A stretch of 64,000 nucleotides of DNA from Mycolicibacterium litorale (GTDB taxonomy: Bacteria; Actinomycetota; Actinomycetes; Mycobacteriales; Mycobacteriaceae). Below are positions 1-9,360 of the stretch, one piece after another (within the stretch, counting starts at the first letter, position 1; each line of letters begins with the position of its first letter). Where the stretch lies: contig NZ_AP022586.1 in the NCBI RefSeq assembly GCF_010731695.1, positions 3,534,001-3,598,000 on the forward strand, given 5' to 3'. The notes below the pieces were generated by a model. It worked only from the letters and a program-made list of their open reading frames with translations. It had not been told where the DNA came from and made no database searches. A program made the position numbers and the translations under genes.

Positions 1-2372
1 CCCTGTGCCAGGCGGCGCCGTTGATCGTGGCCGTCGATGACGTGCAGTGGCTCGACGTGTGCAGCCGCGACGTCCTCGGATTCGTCGCACGGCGGCTCAG
101 CTGTCCGGTCGGCCTGCTGCTCACCGAGCGCACCGAGGAGTCCCTCAACCACACCGAATGGCTGCAGCTCGCCCAGCCCGACCGATTGCGCCGTCACCGC
201 GTTGCACCGCTTTCCCTCGGTGGCCTGCACGCGATGCTCTCGGAGCGGCTCGGTCGCTCGTATCCGCGGCCGACTCTGATCAGGATCGCCGAAACCTCCG
301 GAGGCAACCCGCTTTACGCGCTCGAACTGGCCCGCGCGATGGCCGAGCAGACCGCCGCGGGCGAACCCACCCTGCCCGCATCCCTGACCGATGTCGTGCG
401 CCGGCGCATCCAGGGCATCGACGAGGTGGTGCGCGACGTGCTGCTCGCCGCGGCATGCGTGGCCGCCCCCACGGTAGACCTGGTGGCCAGCGCCACCGAG
501 AAGACACCGGAGGAAGTGCTCGAGCTGCTGGAAGCCGCCGAAGCGCAGGGTCTGGTCGAGATCGACGGGCTGACAGTACGATTCGCCCATCCCCTGCTCG
601 CGCGCGGCGTGTATTCCGAGGCCGGCCCGGCCCGGCGCCGTCACATGCACCGCAGGCTTGCAGGGGTGATCTCCCAACCCGAGCAGAAGGCGCGCCATCT
701 CGCGCTCGCCGCGACCAGTCAGGACGACGACACGCTCGCCGCCCTCGATGCGGCCGCCAACGCGGCGCGCGCCCGCGGCGCACCCGCCGCGGCCGCCGAA
801 CTGCTCGAGTTCGCGATGCGGCTCGGCGGGGACACCGATCTGCGCCGCTTGCAGGCCGCCGCCCATTACTTCACCGCTGGAGACAGCGGGCGCGCCGAGG
901 AACTGCTCGAGAGCACGCTGCCACGGATGCCGCACGGGCCGCTGCGGGCCATCGCGTCCATGCAGCTCGCCGGAATAGTCATCGACCACAACGACTTCCA
1001 CCGGGGGCTCGGACTACTCGACGAGGCGCTGGCCGACTGTGAATCCGACCAGACCCTCGAAGTGCACTGCCTGCTGTCGCTGAGCATGGCCCAGACCAAC
1101 GCGGGTGACCACGAACCGGCGTTGCGCAATGCCGACCGTGCCGTGGCGATCGCCGAGCAGACGGGCCAGCTCCAGCTAATCGGACAGGCCCTCACCGTGC
1201 GGCTGTTCGTCCGCTTCATCTTCGGATTCGGTGTGGACCAGCAGGAGCTGCAACGGGCCCTCGACGCCGAGGATCCGAACGACGAGGTGCCGCTGCCGTT
1301 CCGGGCCACCGTGGTGGCCGGGCTCCTCAACTCGTGGACCGGTCGCCTCGACGAGGCGTACGCCACGCTGCAGGATCTGCGGCGCCGCAGTCTGGACCGG
1401 GGCGCCGACCGCGACCTGCTTGCGATCTCCGTGAGCGGAACCCTGCTCGAACTCTGGCGCGGACGGCTCGACGAAGCCGCCACCTACGCCGACGACGCCG
1501 TGGAACGCGCAGAGCAGGTCGGCGGGGAGAACTCACGCCTGGTGGCCCTCGGCGTGCGCGCCATCGTCAGCGCCTTCGCCGGGCGGGTGCGGGCCGCCCG
1601 CGCCGATGCGGAAGCGGCGCTGGACATGGCCCGGCGCAGCGAGGTCATGCGGATGACGTGGTGGCCGCTCGGGGTGTTGATCTTCCTCGAGGTGTCGCTC
1701 GGAAACTACCCGCAGGCGCTCGTCACGCTGGAACCCCTGATGGACGACTTCCTGCGGACTCCGGGCAACGAGATCTTCGGCTCCTTCTTCGTGCCCGACG
1801 CGGTCGAAGCGCTGGTGGCGGTGGGGCGAAGCGCCGAAGCGCAACCCCTGATCGAGAGATTCGAGAACGACGGCCGGCGCCTCGACCGCCCCTGGCTCTC
1901 GGCGGTCGCGGGGCGGTGCCGGGGGATGGATCTGGCCGCCCGCGGAGACGTCGACGGTGCGGTCGCCGCGGTGACCGAAGCGATGACCCACCACGACCGG
2001 TTGCCGATGCCGTTCGAACGGGCGCGCACCGCGTTGCTCCTCGGCCAGTTGCAGCGCAGACAGCGCCGCAAAGAGGCCGCCGCCGCGACGCTGGGTGAGT
2101 CGCTCGCGACGTTCGAGAGCATCGGGGCCGCGCTGTGGGCACAGCGCGCCCGCGAGGAACTGGCCCGGGTCAACGTGCGCCCCACGCGCGATCAAGGCCT
2201 CACACCATCGGAGCGGCGAGTCGCCGAACTCGCCGCGTCGGGCATGAGCAACCGCGACATCGCCGCGGCACTGTTCATCAGCGTCAAGACCGTCGAGGCC
2301 AATCTCGGCCGGGTGTACCGCAAGCTGGGTGTGCGGGGCCGCGTCGCGCTGGCCCGCCGACTCGAAGAGTGA
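1..2372 (+). CDS. LAL-type ATPase/LuxR-family transcriptional regulator, 5' end missing
   Basis: The gene enters from outside the window: the frame is open from base 3, and the first visible residues are a Walker B strand (LIVAVDDVQWLD), so the P-loop part lies upstream. The visible 789 residues run: rest of a STAND/AAA-type ATPase (to about residue 230), a long all-helical Ala/Leu/Glu-rich stretch that looks like a TPR-type superhelix (about 230-720), and a C-terminal LuxR helix-turn-helix (about 732-786, starting LTPSERRVAELAASG). This order is that of MalT/LAL regulators, which bind an inducer and ATP, oligomerise and activate transcription. The ligand cannot be told from sequence. It converges on the next gene with 4 bases between the stops. 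Family assignment is firm; the target genes are unknown. Confidence 0.9.
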   Translation, partial: LCQAAPLIVAVDDVQWLDVCSRDVLGFVARRLSCPVGLLLTERTEESLNHTEWLQLAQPDRLRRHRVAPLSLGGLHAMLSERLGRSYPRPTLIRIAETSGGNPLYALELARAMAEQTAAGEPTLPASLTDVVRRRIQGIDEVVRDVLLAAACVAAPTVDLVASATEKTPEEVLELLEAAEAQGLVEIDGLTVRFAHPLLARGVYSEAGPARRRHMHRRLAGVISQPEQKARHLALAATSQDDDTLAALDAAANAARARGAPAAAAELLEFAMRLGGDTDLRRLQAAAHYFTAGDSGRAEELLESTLPRMPHGPLRAIASMQLAGIVIDHNDFHRGLGLLDEALADCESDQTLEVHCLLSLSMAQTNAGDHEPALRNADRAVAIAEQTGQLQLIGQALTVRLFVRFIFGFGVDQQELQRALDAEDPNDEVPLPFRATVVAGLLNSWTGRLDEAYATLQDLRRRSLDRGADRDLLAISVSGTLLELWRGRLDEAATYADDAVERAEQVGGENSRLVALGVRAIVSAFAGRVRAARADAEAALDMARRSEVMRMTWWPLGVLIFLEVSLGNYPQALVTLEPLMDDFLRTPGNEIFGSFFVPDAVEALVAVGRSAEAQPLIERFENDGRRLDRPWLSAVAGRCRGMDLAARGDVDGAVAAVTEAMTHHDRLPMPFERARTALLLGQLQRRQRRKEAAAATLGESLATFESIGAALWAQRAREELARVNVRPTRDQGLTPSERRVAELAASGMSNRDIAAALFISVKTVEANLGRVYRKLGVRGRVALARRLEE

Positions 2373-2376
2373 GCGC

Positions 2377-5343
2377 CTACACCGCCTGCTGCAGGTTCGC
2401 CGCCGACGCGGCCGTGTAGATCGCCGTGTACGTGCTGGCTTGCCCCGGCACCCGGATGATGTGCGTGGACTCGCCGCCGTCGGACCACCTGTCGAACGTC
2501 AGCTGCGCACCGTTGACCACCTGGGTCGTGGGTGCGCTGAGGACGTAGTCCACGCCGACCACCGCACGCTCGGTGTACGACCCGGTGTACGGCAGCCCGT
2601 CGATGGTGAACTTGGCGCCCGGATTGCTCGCCGCCACAGTCAGATCCACCAGATTCGGGTTGATGTCCCGGTAGGTCGACGTCGACAGGCCGCTGCTGTC
2701 GGTGACGGTCAGGTGCACGCGGTACCAGGTGCCGTCGATCTGATCGCGCGACCGCGGGATCGTGATGGTGCCGGTGGGTCCGACGATGTTGTCGGCGAAC
2801 GGATGGGTGTGCTCGTTGTGGTGGAACACCACCGTCCACCTGTAGGCGCTGTCGGGCAGCGACTCGCCATTCGGGCGGTCCTGCGCGTCGGTGCCGATCC
2901 CCGTGAAGGTGATCGTATCGCCGGCGTTGTAGGACGAGGGGAGGCTGACGATGTCGACGACCGGCGGGGTGCTGCCCACCGTGATCTTCTGCGTGGTCGT
3001 GTTCGTCTTCTCGCCGTCGCTCACCGTCAGCGAGACTGTGTAGGTGCTGTAGGCCCCGGCGGTGGTGAACGTGTGCGACGTGACCGCACCCGTTGCGGTG
3101 GTGCCGTCGCCGAAATCCCAGCGATAGTCGAGGGAGTCACCGGCATCGGGGTCATGGGACTTCACCCCGGAGAAGTCGACGGTCAGCGTCTTGTCGGCGG
3201 TGGTGGTCTGCGAGGCGTCGAGGACGGCCGTCGGCGCGCGGTTGCCGCCCGAGGGCGAGATCACCGACAGCTCACCGGGATAGATGGTCAGCTGGTAGAG
3301 GTTGCTGTCCGCACCTTGGGCGAGATTGACCGTTGCGCCCGCGTTGCCCCAGAACGTCTTGCTGCTGATCAGGCTCGAGTACTGCTCGTCGAATTCGAGC
3401 ACACGAATCCAGCCCTGGCTATAGTCGGCGATGAACACCGTGTTGCGGTAAGCGTCGGGGAACGTCGTGCCGTTGTAGACGACCACCGAGGTGATCGCCC
3501 CCGCATTGGCCGGCGGTGCGGTGTGCCGGTAGGCGTAGATGGGGTTGACCGACGCGCATCCGGTGCAGCTGCCCTCGGCCGCGGGCCAGCCGTAGTTGCC
3601 GCCCTCCACCACGAGATTGAGCTCTTCCCAGGTCGCCTCACCCACGTCGGCCACCAGCAGCTGTCCGGTCGGGGTGAAGTTGAGCCGGAACGGGTTCCGG
3701 AATCCGTAGGCGTAGATGTAGTCGGCGGGACGCACGGTGGTCGTGTCCTCGTCGACAAACGGATTGTCGTCGGGCACGGAGCCGTCGGGGTTCAGGCGCA
3801 GCACCTTGCCGTGGATGTTGGCCAGGCTCTGCGAGTTCACCACGCCCTGGGTGTTGTCGCCCACAACCCAGTAGAGGTGCGTGCCGTCGTTGTCGAATGC
3901 GAGGTCACCACCGTGATGGAAATCCTTGGCGTCCTCGGTGGATCGAAGCATGATGTGGGTGCTCGCGACGCTGGTCATGTCCTCGGACAGCACCATGCGC
4001 GCCAAGGTGTCGCGGTTGTCCAGACCGGATGTGTAGGCGGCGTAGATGGTGCGGTAGCCGAACTCCCCCTCGTGCCAGAAGTCCGGGTGGACCTCGATAC
4101 CGGTCAGGCCGCGTTCGCCGCCGGTGGTCGTGGAGATCACCGTCAGCGTGGTCACGGCGCCGGATTCGGGATCGTAGACCTTGATGGAGCCGCCCTTCTC
4201 CGCGATGAAGATGCGGTCGATCTCGTTGCCGTGGTGCTTGTTCAGGATCTTGAAGTCCGTCGGCTCGGTGAGGCCGGAGACGATCACGGTCCGGTCGAGT
4301 TCGGCCGGCAGGTCGGCGCTGGGTCCGCACTGGCCGAGGAGCTGGATGACCGCCGCGCCCAGTGCACGGCCCTCCGGTGAGTCGCCGAAGTCGTCGACGG
4401 CCGTGATGAACATCCGCACCGGCGTGCCCAGCGGCGACGCGATGAAGCCGTCGATGGCCTGGGTAGCCTGCCGGCGGACCCACGCGGCCAGCGCCCACAG
4501 TGCAGGCGCCTGTCCTGGTGCCGCCGGAGCCGCCGGTCCGGTCGCTCCCCCGGCCACCCCGCCGAGCAGCGGTTTGAGCACGTTGTCATAGAAAGTCGTG
4601 ACGGTCTTGACGACCCCGCACAGGCAGGTGACCACCGGTGCCGGGATGCTCGCGATGAATTGCTCGGGCGTCGGAAGGTTGAGCCGCAGCGGCGGTAACC
4701 CGGCGAGCTGGGTGCGCGCGGCGCCGACCAGCGCCGTCTCGCCGGTACGCGCGGACGAATTCGCCTCCGTCGCAGGGGGATTCGTGTCAGCGGTGGTGGT
4801 GTCCAGCTCATCGACCGCGATGTCGGACGCCGGCACCGTCGGGTCGCCGCCGACGGCGGCCGGATCGGGGTCGGGTGGCAGGGCCGCCTCGGGTGCTTCT
4901 GCGGCATTCGAGTCCGGCGTTTGGGGGTCGCCCGGTGGTTCGCCTTCGGGCGCCGGTGGGGCTTCGGCCTCTTCGACGGGCTCGCTGGGTTGTTCGACCT
5001 CGTCGACGACCTCGGCCTCCTCGGGCACCTCGAGCTCGTCGTCCTCGAGGCCGTCCCCGATGTCTTCAGATTCTTCGCCGGTTTCTTCACCGGTGTCTTC
5101 GATGTCTTTCGACGGGGTGTCCGCGGCCACGTCGCCGCCGCCCGCCGTGGTGGGTGCCTGGTCGGCGCTCGCCGGTGACGAGGCGCCGGCCGAATTCGCG
5201 GTCGTCGACGTGGTGTCGTCAGCCCAGGCCACGCCCGGTGTCGTCGCCACCGCCCCGCCAACGCCGAGTGCGATGGCGAGGGCACCGACGCGGCCGATGT
5301 ACCTGGCATAGGTGGTCGACGCTTTACGGTCGTTAGCTGTCAT
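2377..5343 (-). CDS. Secreted PQQ-dependent sugar dehydrogenase-like protein with PKD domain
   Basis: 988 residues. The N-terminus (about 1-42) is an export signal ending in TPGVAWADD. Residues about 45-200 are a low-complexity linker, strongly acidic (runs of Glu/Asp with Pro). About 350-700 is a glucose/sorbosone dehydrogenase-type beta-propeller with typical motifs (GDLAFDNDGTHLYW, KVLRLNPDGSVPDDNPF, YAYGFRNPFRLNF, VEGGNYGWP). About 703-790 is a PKD domain (DYRWDFGDGT), followed by one or two further beta-sandwich-like segments to the C-terminus. In this family the propeller binds PQQ and oxidises sugars outside the cytoplasm; PQQ use here is assumed. The ATG is preceded at 9 bases by AAGGGGG, which supports the start. 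The layout suggests a protein held in or displayed on the cell envelope. Substrate unknown. Confidence 0.9.
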   Translation of the reverse strand: MTANDRKASTTYARYIGRVGALAIALGVGGAVATTPGVAWADDTTSTTANSAGASSPASADQAPTTAGGGDVAADTPSKDIEDTGEETGEESEDIGDGLEDDELEVPEEAEVVDEVEQPSEPVEEAEAPPAPEGEPPGDPQTPDSNAAEAPEAALPPDPDPAAVGGDPTVPASDIAVDELDTTTADTNPPATEANSSARTGETALVGAARTQLAGLPPLRLNLPTPEQFIASIPAPVVTCLCGVVKTVTTFYDNVLKPLLGGVAGGATGPAAPAAPGQAPALWALAAWVRRQATQAIDGFIASPLGTPVRMFITAVDDFGDSPEGRALGAAVIQLLGQCGPSADLPAELDRTVIVSGLTEPTDFKILNKHHGNEIDRIFIAEKGGSIKVYDPESGAVTTLTVISTTTGGERGLTGIEVHPDFWHEGEFGYRTIYAAYTSGLDNRDTLARMVLSEDMTSVASTHIMLRSTEDAKDFHHGGDLAFDNDGTHLYWVVGDNTQGVVNSQSLANIHGKVLRLNPDGSVPDDNPFVDEDTTTVRPADYIYAYGFRNPFRLNFTPTGQLLVADVGEATWEELNLVVEGGNYGWPAAEGSCTGCASVNPIYAYRHTAPPANAGAITSVVVYNGTTFPDAYRNTVFIADYSQGWIRVLEFDEQYSSLISSKTFWGNAGATVNLAQGADSNLYQLTIYPGELSVISPSGGNRAPTAVLDASQTTTADKTLTVDFSGVKSHDPDAGDSLDYRWDFGDGTTATGAVTSHTFTTAGAYSTYTVSLTVSDGEKTNTTTQKITVGSTPPVVDIVSLPSSYNAGDTITFTGIGTDAQDRPNGESLPDSAYRWTVVFHHNEHTHPFADNIVGPTGTITIPRSRDQIDGTWYRVHLTVTDSSGLSTSTYRDINPNLVDLTVAASNPGAKFTIDGLPYTGSYTERAVVGVDYVLSAPTTQVVNGAQLTFDRWSDGGESTHIIRVPGQASTYTAIYTAASAANLQQAV

Positions 5344-5846
5344 AGTGGGGTGCCCCCTTGAAATCCCCGTCAGAACGCCGCCGTCAGGCGCGCGGACCTC
5401 ACTATCGCACCGGGCTCTCAGGAAATTTTGACTTTTCCGTAAGTCGGGAGGACGACTTTGCGGTCAGTCGCTGTAGGTGATCTTGAACGCTCGAGTTCAG
5501 TTATCCGCACACATCAGATGGTCCGTCGCCGACACTCCGGTTTAGCATCTTCTTAGCTATCAAATCTGCACGCCCTCCAGCAGCAACATCACGCACAACC
5601 GCAAGTCGTTGCAGAGTGCAGCGAAGGGACCGCGCTCAGCCGTCGGCTCCGAGCAGTTAGCTCGCCACGGGTGGCCAGCTATTTCGCTTCGCGAAAGACT
5701 TTGCGTGTGAAACTTCCCGTCCGCCTCGGACCGATCGTGGTGCGGGCGCCATCTGCTCGCGTGATCATGAACAGCCATGCCGTCGGAAACCGACTGGAAA
5801 GAGTAGGGAATCCCCCAATTCGTCTGCAGCCGATTGCCTCTACGGT
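5344..5846. other. 503-base intergenic region, divergent promoters presumed
   Basis: No convincing gene is seen. The region separates the starts of the secreted dehydrogenase (minus) and a small conserved gene (plus), so both promoters should be here. Two short perfect inverted repeats are visible: AAGTCG-GGAGGA-CGACTT (5441-5458), about 100 bases upstream of the dehydrogenase start, and TTTCGC-TTC-GCGAAA (5682-5696). A 72-codon minus-strand frame at 5560-5778 has no recognisable features. I could not place a confident -10/-35 pair. Confidence 0.5.
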
Positions 5847-5852
5847 GTGAGC

Positions 5853-6176
5853 ATGCTCACTGTCGACGCTCAGACGTCGGGTTGTCTGGCCGAGTGGTAT
5901 CTGCCGGACCTCACCGAAGATCTGATCGACGCCTTCGTCGCCCGCATCGAATCGGTCACCGCACAGCTGCGCGCCGAGGGCACCGACATTCACCTGGTCC
6001 TGACTGTGGCCGTACCCTCCGACGAGGTGCTGTACGGGGTGTTCGACGGGTGCGAACCGGACCTCGTGTCGCGCACCTGCCAACAGGCCGGCCTGGCACC
6101 GCAACGGCTCAGCACCAAGGTCGGAACCCGCATCCTGCACTCATATGAGCAGCGTAGGGAAAACCCCGATTCCTGA
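5853..6176 (+). CDS. Small conserved actinobacterial protein, function unknown
   Basis: 107 residues from the ATG at 5853; in-frame GTG at 5847 is an alternative start. The protein is soluble, acidic in its first half, with the order beta-alpha-beta-beta-alpha suggested by residues such as HLVLTVAVPSDEVLYGVFDG followed by a helix rich in Cys/Gln/Ala and the segment GLAPQRLSTKV. This resembles the small ferredoxin-like proteins of the DUF4242/nickel-binding type, in which a similar 'sensor strand - V..ac..AGlp..R' pattern occurs, but the match is from memory and weak. No signal peptide or membrane segment. A strong hairpin (6285-6322) lies about 110 bases downstream. Confidence 0.7.
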   Translation: MLTVDAQTSGCLAEWYLPDLTEDLIDAFVARIESVTAQLRAEGTDIHLVLTVAVPSDEVLYGVFDGCEPDLVSRTCQQAGLAPQRLSTKVGTRILHSYEQRRENPDS

Positions 6177-6284
6177 GGGGCCGGTTCTTGGTTCACTTGA
6201 CAAGGACTCAGGTGGGATCAGCGGCGGGGCGCACGAATCGCACTGAGTCCGGGTGCGTCGCCCGGGGGATGCGACGTCACAGAT

Positions 6285-6322
6285 GCTTGTCTACCTGCCG
6301 TCGGGGCGGCAGGTAGACAAGC
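6285..6322. terminator. 16-bp perfect hairpin, probable bidirectional terminator
   Basis: GCTTGTCTACCTGCCG (6285-6300) and CGGCAGGTAGACAAGC (6307-6322) form a perfect 16-bp stem around the loop TCGGGG. On the plus strand it is followed by TCTGTCCTTTTCC, a pyrimidine-rich tail. It lies between the convergent small gene ending at 6176 and the STAS gene ending at 6392 and could end both transcripts. Terminator function is inferred from structure and position. Confidence 0.75.
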
Positions 6323-6391
6323 TCTGTCCTTTTCCGGCCCAGGTGGCTGGCGCTGTACATCCGGTTGCACCGGATCGTCTTGCCGCGCCGG

Positions 6392-6715
6392 TCAACTCGT
6401 CTCCTCAGGCAGCACCGTGATGGTGACCAGCTCGGCCAGACCGCTGACGGTGAGGATGGACATCAGCAGAGGCGCAGCGATCAGATCGATCTTGTCCGAC
6501 GCGGCGAACAAGACGTTGATGGCAGCGCTGTCCAGATAGTCGACCGCACTGAGATCGACGGTGAGCGACCCGCCTTCACCGCCCGCCTCGGCGGTGGCAC
6601 CCGCGAGCGCCTGGCGGAAGGCGTCGACGTTGCTGAGATCGATCTCCCCCGCTGCGGTCAGCACCACCGTGCCGTCGCCGCCACGCGTGGTCTCCAGAGT
6701 CAGAGGCATGGGCAT
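6392..6715 (-). CDS. STAS-domain anti-sigma factor antagonist
   Basis: 107 residues, one STAS domain. The conserved region DLSAVDYLDSAAINVL carries the candidate phosphorylated serine (Ser63). In this family the unphosphorylated form binds an anti-sigma kinase and frees a sigma factor; a PP2C phosphatase reactivates it. The ATG at 6715 shares its A with the TGA of the upstream GAF/PP2C/ATPase gene, so the two are translationally coupled and most likely partners. A GTG one codon upstream is an alternative start. Which sigma factor is controlled (SigF-like is the usual mycobacterial case) cannot be read from the window. Confidence 0.9.
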   Translation of the reverse strand: MPMPLTLETTRGGDGTVVLTAAGEIDLSNVDAFRQALAGATAEAGGEGGSLTVDLSAVDYLDSAAINVLFAASDKIDLIAAPLLMSILTVSGLAELVTITVLPEETS

Positions 6716-9261
6716 CACGTGATCCTCGCGGACAGGTGAACAGTGGTTCCGGCAGCGCCGGCGTTGATGGTGACATCGCGCATGAGGCCCCGCATGAGAG
6801 CGACACCCCGACCGCGATGAAGGTCGGGGGTTGCTTTCGGGGGCTTCCATGTCCCGCTGTCGGTGATGGTCAGATGCACCTCGTCGACCAGCGCGGTCGC
6901 GCTGAGACTCACCGTCCCCTCCGGCTTGTCGCGGTGGCCGTGCTCGATGGCGTTGGCAACGGCTTCGCCCGCGGCCACGAGCACGTCCATCGTCCGAACC
7001 GGGTCCACCTCCGCCCCGGTCAACCACTCGCGCAGGGCAGTGCGAGTGGGTGCGAGGTGACTGACATGCGCGGGAAACTGCAGCTGAAGCGGAGCGGGCC
7101 GGCGGTAGAGCAGGAGAACGACATCATCCTGATAACCGGCCACCGGGGCGAGACCGGACATCAGCCGGTTCGCCAGATCATCCAACGTGGCGGCGCGGCC
7201 GTCCCGGAAAAGCGCAGCAGCGCGCGAGATCCCGTCGATCAGCGCCTTGCGGCGGCGTTCGACCAGGCCGTCGGTGTAGAGCAGCAGAGTCGCGCGCGCC
7301 CGGATGGTCGTACGGGCTTCGGGGCGGACCCAGTTGGGTCGCACGCCCAACGCGATGGTGTGGCCTTCGTCGAGGGTCCGGGTGGTGCCGTCGGCGTCAA
7401 CCAGGATGGGCGGCGGGTGCCCGGCACTGGAGTACACCAGCTCACCGGTGGCGGGATCGAGCACCGCGCAAACCGCCGTGGTGCCATGGGCGCCGGGAAG
7501 CCGCGCGGCGAAACGATCCATCCCCATCAAAGCGGCGCTGGGACTGGGATTCTCGAACAGCAACGCACGGCACGCGCTGCGCACCTGACCCATCACGGTC
7601 GCCGCGGCGAGGCCGTGGCCGACACAGTCGCCGACGATCAACGCGATGCGCCCATCCTCGAGATCGACGATGTCGTACCAGTCACCGCCGACCTGGAGGG
7701 GCCGGCTGGCCGCCTCATAGCGCACCACGAAGCCGCGCGGCAGTTCGGCGGGCCCGAGGATCGCGTGCTGCAGCGCCAACGCGGTTTCACGTTGCTGGTC
7801 GACCTGGTGCACCCGTTGCAGGCCTTGGCCGAGGCGACCTGCCAGCACGGTGAGCAGGGTCTGGTCCTCGAGGGTGAACGGCCGCTGCTCGGCCAGTTCG
7901 ATCCACACGACCAGGACGCCAGCTGGGTGCTGGAGCGCGATTCCCGCCATGCCGGGCTGAGTCGAGACCGGAGTGAGGAGGTCCCCGGCGCGCAGGGCGT
8001 CGAGCATGTCCTGTGTGTCGAACGGCAGATCGGCCCACTGCGCGGGCTCGCCGACGGACACCACCTGAGGAGCCGTGGAGGCACCGTGGGCGGGGAAGGT
8101 GACGGCCAGGACGCGGCGCGCCCGCCACAGCCGGCGCAGCTCCTCAGCAGCGGTGTGGACCGCGTCGTCGACGGTATCGGCCTGCGCCAGTTCCTGATTC
8201 AGCGCATGTTCGCGACCGGCGGCCAACGCCAGCGCGATCGCCGCATGGCGAGCGAAGTCACTGACGAGGTCGAGATAATCGTTGCCGAACGGAGGCTGCT
8301 GAGGGTGGCGGGCGACGGCGATCACGCCGAGGACAGTGTCATCCGCGATGAGCGGGATCACGATCGCCGAACGCTCACCGACGTCGGTGAAGCCCTCGAT
8401 CGGATACTCGAAGGCGCCGGTGATGAGCGGTAAGCCACGACGTGCGACGCCTCCGGTGGTGGACCCGTCCATCGGGACCTCCTGACCGATGACCTGTGAG
8501 GCGTACCGGCCCGCCGTGGCGGCGACCACCAGGGTGTCGGGACCATCGGCGAGGAGATCCGGTTCTTTCGGGATCAGCAGGATCGCCTGCTCGGCGTCGG
8601 CCAACTCCAATGCCCGGTTCACGATGAGCTGTAACGGTCCCGTCTGGGGATTGCCGGACAACAGGGCGGTGGTGATCTCGCGGCTGGCCTTCGTCCATCT
8701 CGCGGATTCGCGTTCGCGCTCGAAGAGCCGCGCGTTGTCGATGGCGGCGGCCGCCGCGGTCGCCACTGCCCGCACGGCGCCTTCCTGCGAGTCGGTGAAC
8801 ACCCGGTCAGGTCTGTCGTCGCCGATATAGAGGTTCCCGAAGTGGGCTCCCCGTACCGTGATGGGTATAGCCAGGAGGGCCCGTAGCGGTGGGACGTCAC
8901 CGACCGGCTCCGACGCATACGGCGACGCGAGCAGGTCGTCGATGCGGAGACCGTCGCCCACCGGCAAGGCGCTGAGCCGCCGCACCGCGTCGTCGTCGAG
9001 GCCGTGGCGCAGGAAGGAGATTAGCTCTCCGTCGGTTCCGCGGATCCCCAGCGCCCCACACCGGGCGCCGGTGAGTTCGATGGCCGCACTGACGATCCGA
9101 TGCAGGGTCACATCGAGGTCCAGGTCCGAACTGATCTCGACGATGACACGGACGAGTTGTTCGAGTTGGTGGCGGGCCGCCGCGAGTTCGTCGAGCTGCT
9201 CGTGCAGGACGTCGCGGGCGCCCCGCGTGTCCGGGTCGGTCTCCCCCCTGTCGTCGTCCAT
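6715..9261 (-). CDS. Multi-GAF PP2C phosphatase with C-terminal RsbW-like ATPase domain
   Basis: 848 residues from the ATG at 9261 (a longer frame to 9339 has no family-like sequence before MDDDRGE). Order: short coiled-coil-like lead (about 15-40), GAF-type sensor domains (about 40-190, 205-350 and a weaker third to about 505), SpoIIE-type PP2C phosphatase (about 525-715; GGDWYD, GDCVGHG, and a late GYQDD), and an HATPase domain (about 725-848) with N box EAVANAIEHGH, G1 DSGTWKPP and G2 RGRGVALM. The phosphatase would dephosphorylate a STAS antagonist and the ATPase domain would be its kinase or anti-sigma partner, so opposing activities sit in one chain. The STAS gene follows with a TGATG overlap. 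Sensor ligand unknown. Confidence 0.9.
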   Translation of the reverse strand: MDDDRGETDPDTRGARDVLHEQLDELAAARHQLEQLVRVIVEISSDLDLDVTLHRIVSAAIELTGARCGALGIRGTDGELISFLRHGLDDDAVRRLSALPVGDGLRIDDLLASPYASEPVGDVPPLRALLAIPITVRGAHFGNLYIGDDRPDRVFTDSQEGAVRAVATAAAAAIDNARLFERERESARWTKASREITTALLSGNPQTGPLQLIVNRALELADAEQAILLIPKEPDLLADGPDTLVVAATAGRYASQVIGQEVPMDGSTTGGVARRGLPLITGAFEYPIEGFTDVGERSAIVIPLIADDTVLGVIAVARHPQQPPFGNDYLDLVSDFARHAAIALALAAGREHALNQELAQADTVDDAVHTAAEELRRLWRARRVLAVTFPAHGASTAPQVVSVGEPAQWADLPFDTQDMLDALRAGDLLTPVSTQPGMAGIALQHPAGVLVVWIELAEQRPFTLEDQTLLTVLAGRLGQGLQRVHQVDQQRETALALQHAILGPAELPRGFVVRYEAASRPLQVGGDWYDIVDLEDGRIALIVGDCVGHGLAAATVMGQVRSACRALLFENPSPSAALMGMDRFAARLPGAHGTTAVCAVLDPATGELVYSSAGHPPPILVDADGTTRTLDEGHTIALGVRPNWVRPEARTTIRARATLLLYTDGLVERRRKALIDGISRAAALFRDGRAATLDDLANRLMSGLAPVAGYQDDVVLLLYRRPAPLQLQFPAHVSHLAPTRTALREWLTGAEVDPVRTMDVLVAAGEAVANAIEHGHRDKPEGTVSLSATALVDEVHLTITDSGTWKPPKATPDLHRGRGVALMRGLMRDVTINAGAAGTTVHLSARIT

Positions 9262-9360
9262 GGGTACAAAATAACGGGCAGGTACGCCCGCGCGCGGTCG
9301 GTAGTGCGATCTTCGTGTCCAGGCACGCGCCGAACTCAAGACGCTGACGTCGAACCGGCG

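Noticed and set aside
2329..4380. 683-codon plus-strand open frame across the sugar-dehydrogenase gene
   Set aside because: It is the antisense of a gene with clear domains, the protein is Arg/Gly/Val-rich without motifs, and such frames are common opposite GC-rich genes.
5560..5778. 72-codon minus-strand frame in the 5.3-5.8 kb gap
   Set aside because: No ribosome site, no recognisable motif and no third-position GC bias; left as intergenic.
6736..8433. 565-codon plus-strand open frame opposite the GAF/PP2C gene
   Set aside because: Antisense shadow of a gene with intact PP2C and ATPase motifs; composition is low in hydrophobics and shows no family pattern.
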